Assembly (NCBI GenBank): GCA_020137815.1
Contig: CM035351.1
Coordinates: 3,311,409-3,375,408, forward strand
Direction of reading: 5' to 3'
Length of the DNA stretch: 64,000 nucleotides
Source of the DNA: Hormiphora californensis
Lineage: Eukaryota; Ctenophora; Tentaculata; Cydippida; Pleurobrachiidae
Made by a program: the position numbers and the translations under genes. A model generated the notes under the pieces. It saw nothing but the letters and a program-made list of their open reading frames with translations, did not search any database and was not told where the DNA came from. The stretch's first letter is position 1. Each line of letters opens with the position of its first letter. Below are positions 54,401 through 64,000 of this stretch, one piece after another.

Positions 54401-54753
54401 TCACAAATACTAGTGAGGTTACTGCCCCGTCCAATGACGTCATAATTCCTTCCAATGACGTCATAATCCCGTCCAATGACGTCACGAATGAACCAACATC
54501 TGATAAGACATGCAACACGGTATCGGGGGATGGGGTGAAGAAGGCAGCTCAAGTTTCAATGGATAACCAGGGCCGGTTTATCCTGGACGGGAAGGTATTC
54601 CTGCCCATCCCTCAACTAGATGGAGGTGTGGATATTGAGTGTCCAGAATGTAGTGTGACCCGGCTAGTGCCCCACAAGGAGGATATGTTGATATACCTTC
54701 ATGCTGCACGATACCAACTTAATGGAAGGGTCGTTCACTGCACCACTACCTGA
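51488..54753 (+). CDS. RPUSD2: RluA-type RNA pseudouridine synthase, RPUSD2-like
   Basis: Four exons, 51488-51691, 51878-52075, 52940-53131 and 53932-54753, are all joined in phase 0 (471 residues; human RPUSD2 about 545). The N-terminal part (RYVVPYKFLFKAYAKKRWFG; HDFIAHYIHRHEPPV) is specific to this branch. The catalytic domain has VVNKPCSVPVHTTGRF and HRLDRLTSGVIVLLKD with the catalytic Asp, then KKSYLALCKG and GRMHQIRVHLASLGHPI. The C-terminus ends with CPECSVTRL..LIYLHAARYQL, the RPUSD2 hallmark. These enzymes convert uridine to pseudouridine in RNA. A low-complexity insert (SNDVIIPSNDVIIPSNDVTN and flanks) sits between the catalytic domain and the tail. The exon 3 donor lies within a minisatellite. 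Confidence 0.9.
53116..53700 (+). repeat. minisatellite spanning the RPUSD2 exon 3 donor
   Basis: The exon end GTACTCTGATCTG/GTGAGTGG recurs about every 57-83 bp. Donor-like GT positions are 53132, 53191, 53274, 53337, 53413, 53491, 53573 (degenerate, GTGGGG), 53632 and 53689. Between them lie runs of 7-16 G, GGGTCTGGTGGGTGAGTGAG and GTCAGTAAAA. Unit length varies mainly in the G runs. Confidence 0.95.
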
Positions 54754-55192
54754 CTGGGTGAAGGAGGAATGGATTCCAGAGGAGCACAGAGAGTTCCTTG
54801 GATTGAATTCTTAAATCTTATTTTTTTATCATGTCCTTTTTATGACCTTTAATCTTTATGTAATACTGTTGGCGAGCACCTTTGCTCATTAAAAAGCGCC
54901 TGACACCTGACAATTCGCATATATTGTAGACGTCACTGCCACTCTCTCGGAACTCTTTCTATCTCTCTCTCTCTTTCTATCTCGCGCTCTCTCTCTTTCT
55001 CCCTCATTCCCCCTCTATTTTAATCTCTCTCTCATTTTCTCTCTCACTATATCTTTCTTTCTCTCTCGCTCACTCTCTGTGATTATTTGTACCGGATAAT
55101 ATTAAAGTAATTTCCCTCATTTATCTTCCTCTAGAGCTCACAGAAAGTAAATTTGATGGATATTTTACAACCCCTGGTTATTAAGCTTAGCT
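54754..55192 (+). other. RPUSD2 3' region
   Basis: Sequence after the stop contains CTCATTAAAAAGCG near 54888 and a CT-rich stretch at 54955-55075. No further gene is seen. Confidence 0.4.
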
Positions 55193-56037
55193 AGCTCTAA
55201 ATGGGGGGGGGGCCGGCTGAAGTTTTTGAAGTTTGAAGTTTTCCACCCTACTTTTTGAGTTTTTGAAGTTTTTGAAGTTGACTTCAAAAACTTCAAAAAC
55301 TTCAAAAACTCTAAACTACTTTTATATGCTATCAGTGACTATTATTACACTTGTTTAGGTTAGTTTCATGCCTAATACATATTGTGGCAAAGTTATCCGT
55401 CCTTGTCTTCCCTTTTTCTACCACAAATTAGGATATTAACAATGATTCCTAGCCATGAAATCATTGGCACAATTTGGTGTAAAAAATTAAATTTTTTGTA
55501 AAAACAGATTTTATTTTCATTCTATAACTCAGAAAATTGCCTAGAAAATGCTAAGAAAGTGTTTAAAAATTATGAAGTAAATTTTCAAATTTTTTTTGGG
55601 GCCACACCCTTTTTGCCAGTTTCACAAAATGCAAATTTTTTTATGAAGGGAGTAGTGAAAAAAACATGGACACCAAAATCATCAGCGGCCTCGAGTTAGT
55701 GGGGGTACGTGCCAAAATGAAGTTTCCACCTCATCTAATTCGAGGGATAATGGGATATTTTCATAATTTTGTGTGTGCGCATGACTTTTTTTGGGCTAAA
55801 CCAGTTTTAATGGTTTATGAGTGACTATAGGCTTTTGTAAAAGGGTTGCATCTTGTCGGAATATGGCAAGTTTATATAAGAGTTATGAAGCACTAGGGCC
55901 TTCTCCACGGTTTGGAGTTATGAGTTTTTTTGAAGTTTGTAGTTGTTTGAAGTTTTCCACCCTAAGTTTCTCTTTGAAGTTTTTTGAAGTTGACTTCAAA
56001 AACTCAAAAACTTCACGCCGGCCCCCCCCCTCTAATA
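55193..56037. mobile_element. ~840-bp element with G-run/GAAGTTTTTGAAG inverted ends
   Basis: The left end is a run of about 10 G followed by GCCGGCTGAAGTTTTTGAAG. The right end is its inverse, AAAACTTCACGCCGGC followed by a C run. Both ends also carry TTGAAGTTGACTTCAA palindromes (near 55275 and 55985) and the direct motif GAAGTTTTCCACCCTA. Flanks CTCTAAAT (left) and CTCTAATA (right) may be a diverged target duplication. The interior has no transposase frame, so it is probably a non-autonomous DNA element. Confidence 0.7.
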
Positions 56038-56199
56038 CTCTGTCTGCGTCTCGCTCTCGCTCCCATTTTAATATAAAACAGCTGACCAAATAGAGATAAT
56101 AATATTTAAATGAGGTATAGTGATCATACCATCTATCATCCTTCTTTTTCATCAACTCTTCTATCGATATTTTCAGCCGATTCCTTCTTTTCGACTGAA

Positions 56200-59085
56200 A
56201 GAAAAAAGGGGGGGAAAAAAGGGGGGGGGGGAAGAGGGAAGAAAAGAGAGAGAGAAAGGGCTTGGGGAAAAAAAGGGGGGTTAAAATTTTTTTGTGAAGA
56301 TTTCGGGGAAAAAAGAAGAATTGTGGGGGAAAAAGGGGGGAAAAAGGGGGGAAAAAGAAAGAGGGAGAGGGGGGGGAAAAAAAAAAAAAAAAAAGGGGGG
56401 GGAAAAAGGGGTTTAAAATTTTTGGCATTGGCTTAGGACAAATAAAAAAATTTTTTAGAGTTTAAAAACTTTGTCTCCCCGTTTTTCCCCCCCATTTCCG
56501 GGGGTTTTACCCCCCCTTTTTTGAATTTTTTTAATTTTTTTAAAAATCTCCTTTTAAAAAAACCCCCCCCCATATAATTTATCTTTTCCCAAAAAAAATG
56601 TTAAGTGCTTTCATATTAAAAAAGAAAAAAAAATAGTTTTTTTCTTTTGGGTTTTTTTAAACGGGTTTTAATTTATTTAAAATTTTTTAAAACTTTTACA
56701 AAATTACTTTTTAAATTTAATTTTTTAAAAGGGTACATTTCCCCCCCTTTTTTTATAATTTAATTTTTTTTAACTCATTTTTTTTTTTTTAATTTTTTTT
56801 TTTTTTCTTATTTTCTTTTCCCCAGGGGGGGGGGGTTGAAAAAAAAAAAAGGTTTTTTTGGCTTTTTTTTTTCCCTTAACCTCCCTGGGTGCCCCCTTTC
56901 GCCGCTTTTTTTTGGGGGGCCCCCTTTTTTTCCCCTTTAATTTTTAAACCTTTAATCCCTTTCCCCTTCCCCCCCTTTTTTTTCCCCTTTTATACCCGTT
57001 TCAAACCAGATTTTTTTTAAAAGGGGTCCCCTCTGTCAGTTAATTTTTTTGGGGGGGGGCCCCGGGGAAACATTTCCCCTTTTAAAAAAAAAGGGGGGGG
57101 CCCAAAGGGAAAAAAAAAAGGGGGAAGGGGAAAAAAGGGGGGAAAAAGGGGAAAAAAAGGGGGGGGAAAAAGGGGGAAAGAAAAAAAAAAAAAGGGGGGG
57201 GGGGGGGAAAAAAGAAAAAGAAAAAACGGGGGGGGGGGGGGAAAGGAAGGGGGGGAAAGGGTGTTTTTAAAAAAAGGGGGGGGGGGCCCTTTTTTTTTGG
57301 GGCTTAAAAACCTTTTTTTTCCACGGCCTCTTCCCCCCTTTTATGTTGTTTAAATTTATCCCAAACCCCCAGTTTTCCCCGTCCCCCAGTTAAAATTTTT
57401 AAAAACCCCCCAACCAGTTTAATTTTTCCCTTTAAAATCCCCCTTTTCCCCATAATTTTCCAAAAAAAACAGAGTTTTTGGCCCCCCGGTGGTTTAAAAA
57501 TCTCCTTTAACACATTTTTTAAAACCCCCTTTTTACAATTTAATTTTGGGGATTTATCAAAAAGGGAAAAAAAGATTAAAATTTTTTTTTTCCTTTTTAA
57601 AAACCCCGGGGCTTTTATTTGAATATCCTGCAGGTGAAAAACGTAATTCTTTTTTTTTTTAAAAAGGGGATCATCCTTTTAAAAAAACCCTAAAATTAAA
57701 ATCCCCCCTTTTTCCCTCTAATTTGTTCCCCCAAAAAAGGTTTTTTCCCTGTTCATTAAACTCACTAAGTCCTTTTCGTTGTATATATTTTTGGGTTTTA
57801 AACCTCTTCCCCCCCCTTTTTCCCCTCCCCCCCTTTTCCCCAAAAACTTTTTTTCCTTTTTTAAAAGGGGGAAAATTGGTCCCCTTTTGGGTGAAAAAGG
57901 GGGGTTTTTTTTTCCCAAAATAAAGAAAAAAATTTTTAAAAAAGGGGGGGGGGGGCCCCCCGGGGGAAAAAGGGTCCCTTTTTCCCTCCCCCCCCCCCCT
58001 TTTCCCCCCCTTCCCCCTTTTTCCCCCCCCCCACCCCCTTCCTTCCCCCTTTTAACCCCCCCTTTTTTCCCCCCCAAACCCAAAAAATTTCCTTTTGAGG
58101 GTTTAAAAATTTTAAATCCAAAAAAGGGGAAAAATTTTTTTCCTTTTTTTTTCCCCTCCCCTTTTGCCGTTTAAGGCCATCATCCCCCCTCCCCCCCCCG
58201 AAAAGGGGCCCATTTTTAAAAAAGGGAAAACCCAAACCAAATTCGGGGGGAGAAACCCCCTTGGGGGCCCCCTTTGGGGGTTTTTTCCCTTTTTCCCATT
58301 TTTTTTTTTTCCCCCCTTTTCCCTCTCTCCCCTCCCTCCTCTTTTTCTCACATTTCTTTCTCTTTTTACAACAACTTCCTCCCAGACCCCCAATTTATTC
58401 ATCATCCCTAAACCCTTCCTTTTTTAAAAACCCCAATCCCCCCCGTGTTCCTCAAGCTGATGAACCTACTTTTTGCCCAAAAAAAACCCGGGAAAATTCC
58501 CCCCCCAAAACTTCCTTCCCAAATTTTAATCCCCTTCCTTTTTCACAATAATTACCTAATTAGGGAACAAAGGGGGAAAAAGTTTTGGAATTTGGTCCCC
58601 CCCCCCCCCCCCCAAAAAAAAAAATTTTATTCGGCCCCCCCCAAAAATTTTAATAAAACGGACAAAACCAAAGACCTTACTAATAAGTCAATTTACCCCC
58701 TTTTGGGAAACAGCCCTTTCTTGGGGAATTGGGGTATTTTTGGGAACTAGTAGGGAATCTGGGGGGAAAGGGAAAACCCAAGGGGGGGGGGGAAAAATTT
58801 GGGGGGAAATGGAAAAGGGGAAAGGGCTTTTGGGGGGCCCCCCCCCTCCCCCCCCCCCCGGGGGGAAAAAAGGGCCCGGGGAAAAATGGCAGGGTTGGCC
58901 CAAACCCCAAAAAGCAAATTTAAATAGCTGTTTTTGGGAAAGCCCCAAATAAAAAAAATAAGGGGGGGCCTCAATTTGGGGGGTTTTTTTTCAAGTTGAA
59001 TTTTGGCCCCGGCGGGGGGTAACTCCGCGGCGGGATATAAAACCCGGGCCGCACCCCAAAAATCTCCCGGCTGAAAGGGGAAAAG
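56200..59085. other. corrupted, homopolymer-inflated sequence (probable assembly artefact)
   Basis: About 2.9 kb consists almost wholly of A, G, C and T runs of 3-16 bases, unlike the DNA on either side. Parts match good sequence just downstream once run lengths are ignored. ATTCATCATCCC at 58397 and GTGTTCCTCAAG at 58445 correspond to 59174 and 59228 (offset about 780), with the intervening bases distorted. Open frames here (Gly/Lys/Pro-rich) are meaningless. The missing 5' exons of RAP1 should lie here or in what it replaced. Confidence 0.85.
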
Positions 59086-59361
59086 GTAGAGAGAGGAGAA
59101 GCATAGCGAGAGAGCCATTTCTCTCTCTCTTCCTCTATCATACACACTTTCTCTCCCACGACCCCCATATCATATTCATCATCCCTCACTATCCATATGT
59201 CCGTTATTACATCACCAATCTCCCCCTGTGTTCCTCAAGTTCATGATGACACCTACTATTTTGTCCCAAATATTCCTCGATAAATCTCCTAGGAAAACCT
59301 TCTCCCCCTCCATTACTACTTACACTTCCACTAAAATGTTAATACCCTTCCTTTATTTCAG

Positions 59362-60656
<1,295 letters not shown>

Positions 60657-60708
60657 AGGGGGACAATGATCACATCTATTAATGTGTTTACTCTCCTTTA
60701 GAGATAGA

Positions 60709-60778
<70 letters not shown>

Positions 60779-62299
60779 AGAGAGAGATAGAGAGAGAGAG
60801 ATAGCGAGGATACTGTATCACATGGTGTGATATGTGTTTGTGTGAAAGAGATTTGTGAGGTATAATTTCAAAGCGGATATTGAAATGACAATATTTTGGA
60901 TATCTTGACCCGCCCTGATATCCCCAAAAAAGTTTTCCCTTATGTTATGTGTAGGTTTTTTCATATAATCAATTATATATATACCCAACATGAGAGAGAG
61001 CTAGTAACTTAATTCATGTGTCTATGATTAATCTCCTTTTTATTATACCCCACTGTTTTAAAATATGTATCCTTCTTTTTGAAACCATCTTGATCTTTAA
61101 AGTTGTGTCAATATAATCTCACCGGCAGAGAGTTATGATATGTTGTATTGTGTCTGTTACAATTCCCTGTATACCACTGACACCCCAATACCGTTATTAA
61201 TTAATTGGTTGATTAATTAGGATTAATTAATTAGGGGTATCAACCACACTCGTCACCTAGTTTTTCTCATATACAACTTTGTACATAGAAACTTACTGTA
61301 AAGGTTTAAAAAAGAAACGTGTTTCCTTTTTTCTTCGGAGAGGTTTCAATTGCAGAAAGCCGGGGTGGATTGCCCTCTCTTTCTCCCTCTTTCTTTCTCC
61401 CCACTCCCTCATTGAAACCTCTCCGATTATATCCACATTGTCTGAATGTTCAACAATGCAGCTGGTTAAAACATATAAAAGCACACATTATATATTTGGG
61501 AAAAGAAAGTGAAACATACAAGCCAAATATAACCACACACGTTGTTTTAACTGTTAGTTTGTGCTAAAAAGGAATAAGTGGTGATCTAAAACTGCAGCTC
61601 CAACGCTGCTGAAAATATATTCCCTCTAAAACAAGGCGCCTGCCATAAAATGGGTTACACGACGGGGGAGGGGTTGCGACACAACCGGTTGGGTGGGGTC
61701 CTCTATTGGCCAAGTCAACCCACAATTCTTATCACATTCGAATCTGTCAGAGCGTTGGCCTGACAGATTCGAATGGAATTGGCTGGATCTAAATCGTGGC
61801 CAATCTGCCAGGCCAATGCTCCAACAGTGGCCAATCTGCCAGGGGATATTGTTGACAAAAGGGGTTCGTCAACCCCCTCCCCCACTCCGAGATGTAATGG
61901 TATATCCCAGTTTATCAAGGTCCATTAGCAGCTAATATAATAGCTCGTGACCTAGTTGATAGGTGGTATAACACTTGCCGATAATTATAGAGATGTGTAT
62001 AAAAATTAAAAAATAACATTTCCCCATCACAGTAACACTAAATAAAGGCAAAAGCCGGATGACCACAAACACACTCGATCAGGAACTATCGACTCTCCCT
62101 ATAATTAGAGAGTAATTAACACATAATTAGATCAGGATATTTTACTGTAATTTAGGGCACAATTAGAACACGTGCGAGGGGTATGTTACTTTTGGCTTGA
62201 GCCCGAGAACCATCTCTTCTTTTTATTACAAAAGCACCTAAATGTCACATTTCACAAACACACAGACACACAAACAATAAATGTTTTTTTAACGAATTA
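60657..62299. other. convergent intergenic region with hairpins and a GA tract
   Basis: No gene is seen. It holds a GA tract (60713-60775), TTAATTAATT repeats near 61196-61232 and an inverted pair CGGAGAGGTTTCAAT (61336-61350 and 61411-61425). A perfect 16-bp hairpin, CATTCGAATCTGTCAG, has arms 61735-61750 and 61760-61775 with a 9-nt loop. Confidence 0.75.
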
Positions 62300-64000
62300 T
62301 TAACCACAGCTACACTTTTTCTTCTTTCCAGATTCGCCCTTTTTCACAGTGATCGCTCCAGGGGCCTGGATAGCGGGGTTGGCGCTGGCTAGCTTGTTCT
62401 TTTTCATTGTCAGCACTAGCTTTGTGATCTCATCGAATACCTGAAAATAAGAAGGTCAGGGTCAACTGAATATTATGCATGGGATAGATAGCTAAATACC
62501 ACAGATTCAGAAGAAATAGAGAGGGATAGAGATAGAGAGAGGGAGATAGTGAGAGAGAGAGAAAGAAAAATAGAGAGAGAGAGAGAGAGAGAGAGAGTGA
62601 GAGAGAGAGAGAATGAGTGTACAATATGCACGATAGGAAGTGGTATATGCAGGAATAGTAGTACAGGACAAAAGACCAATGAAGTCATTTCCTGTACATC
62701 TTAACATACACTCAATGTTGCTTAAAGAACAAATGATAGTAGTCTATCGTTATCTAAACCAACCACTAAAACAATAACGGATAATATGTACCCATTGTAG
62801 ATACCAGTTATCATGATCACACACCGATATATCACATTCACATGAGGGAAGTGTTGCTAACACGCGCGCGGCGCTATTACAGCGCAAAAACTACCGTCCT
62901 TACAATAGTAGGTCGGTCGCCGCGCGCTACAAACAAATATTCAGGTAACGGACGGAGAAGGGCCCCTCTCCTGATTTACAGATGGATTTTTAGTGACAGG
63001 AAAAATTAGCAAGTACAGGTCACAATGTATAATACACGATACTAGGAGACACACATCAGACAGATGTTCCTGGGTGTGTCATTCTTGTATGTGTACTTGA
63101 GAGTGTTAAAGTTTAATGGTGTCAAGTTACAAGTACTGGTTTGAGAGTTGACATGCATTCCACTGAAACTATCTCAAATCACGAATTGAGATAGCCGCAC
63201 TTACTGTTTCGATGTTCAGATTGTCTTTAGCGCTAGTTTCAAAGAATGGGATCCCCATCTGCGATGCGAGATCCTCTCCCTCCGAGGTTTTCACCTTTTT
63301 GTCAGGACTATCGCACTTGTTGCCCACTGAAATAGTTTTAAATGTTAGAAGAAAATCAAACTACGTGCGAGGAAGAGAAAAAAAGAGGGAGACAGATAGA
63401 GAAAAAAAAGCTAGAGGGAGAAATATAGAGAGCTAAGTGAGAAATTGGGGAGTTACCCCTAGATGTCGTTACACACACACCGGGGGAAATCGGATACTCT
63501 CCCCATCTTTCACCAACCCGATGAGATCATGACAGTAATACACACCAAATATGTGTGTGTGCTTTTAAAAGTTTCTAGGTTTATTTGTTGTCAACAATTG
63601 AATAAAACCCATAACATATGTCGGACACTTTTAAATGAGAGTCTTACACTGTCTAATTGAGACAGTCTGTTTTATTATGGGAACTGACTTCAGCCTTTCT
63701 CTTGCCGTTACCTACTTTTTCGTTATAAATATTTCACCAACACTCCTATAACTACGAGAGAGAAGGGGAGAAGAAAGAAGGCTTCCGAGCCCTTTTCCCT
63801 CAATACATTTCTCTATATTTTTTACTCTCTCCTTAGTTTCTATATATCTCTCTCACTATTTTGCTTACACACCCCCCCTCTATATCTCTGATTAAACTAA
63901 CACACCAATTTTAATATGACGAGGTGTATTCTGTATTCAGATGACATTTTGGTGTTAGGAAACAAGAAACACAACTTACCCAAAATGCGGACTACGTCAT
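62300..64000 (-). CDS. RAB35: RAB35-like small GTPase, 3' part
   Basis: Exons in transcript order: 63980-64000 (cut by the window edge), 63205-63326 and 62300-62440. They join in phase to [18 protein letters not shown], then [36 protein letters not shown] and [16 protein letters not shown] and ETSAK are the guanine-specificity motifs. [18 protein letters not shown] and the following helix are closest to Rab35 among the Rabs I know; Rab1/Rab8 relatives are the alternative. The end is [10 protein letters not shown], a polybasic stretch with two Cys in C-x-C-x arrangement, unlike the CC end of vertebrate Rab35. RAB35 acts in endocytic recycling and cytokinesis. The remaining exons lie beyond 64000. 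Confidence 0.82.

Noticed and set aside
56110-58952. Gly/Lys- and Pro/Phe-rich open frames in the 56-59 kb block
   Set aside because: They arise from homopolymer runs in corrupted sequence and have no codon structure.

Overview
The window is nuclear DNA from an intron-rich animal. Nearly every gene is split by GT-AG introns, most of 60 to 400 bp. Intergenic gaps are short, and long (CT)n/(GA)n/(CA)n microsatellites are frequent. The gene content (KIF23/MKLP1, SHC with PTB and SH2 domains, a GAP1-type RasGAP, a CREC EF-hand protein, an INPP4-like protein, RAP1, RAB35) is metazoan. The compact layout suggests an invertebrate, possibly an early-branching one. The species cannot be fixed from sequence alone. 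Exon models below were joined by hand from splice signals, reading phase and family similarity.

Layout. 1-691 (-): 5' end of a tetraspanin-like membrane protein. 0.7-8.4 kb: microsatellites, a 430-bp tandem duplication and a fold-back repeat. 8.4-16.0 kb (+): KIF23 central-spindle kinesin, 18 exons. 17.3-23.9 kb (+): SHC adaptor, 12 exons, with one apparent 1-nt frameshift. 25.1-30.1 kb (-): six-EF-hand CREC (reticulocalbin-like) protein ending in RDEL; one exon lies in a 1.2-kb tandem duplication. 30.8-41.6 kb (+): GAP1-family RasGAP (C2-C2-RasGAP-PH-Btk), 17 exons, hosting an antisense LINE reverse transcriptase, a TTAA-flanked piggyBac-like element and several hairpin elements. 42.7-44.6 kb (+): unrecognised basic protein rich in RRxS/T sites. 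45.0-46.2 kb (-): unrecognised intronless acidic coiled-coil protein. 47.0-50.0 kb (+): INPP4-like protein whose CX5R motif has lost the arginine. 50.5-51.4 kb (+): intronless PRPP synthetase. 51.5-54.8 kb (+): RPUSD2-like pseudouridine synthase. 55.2-56.0 kb: inverted-repeat element. 56.2-59.1 kb: corrupted, homopolymer-inflated sequence, probably an assembly artefact. 59.4-60.7 kb (+): RAP1 lacking its 5' exons in this assembly, with two alternative last exons. 62.3-64.0 kb (-): 3' part of a RAB35-like GTPase.

The most unusual signal recurs in several genes: an intron begins inside a tandem repeat whose unit contains the 5' splice site, so the donor is present several times in a row. Cases are KIF23 exon 9 (nine 40-bp units), RasGAP exon 6 (four in-frame 33-bp units that repeat the arginine-finger motif), RasGAP exon 8 (four copies), RPUSD2 exon 3 (about nine copies) and a two-copy case in the unknown gene at 43 kb. 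Duplicated exons also occur (CREC exon 2, RAP1 last exon). By function the window gathers several signalling genes (SHC, RasGAP, RAP1, an INPP4-like protein and RAB35), but nothing shows that they are co-regulated.
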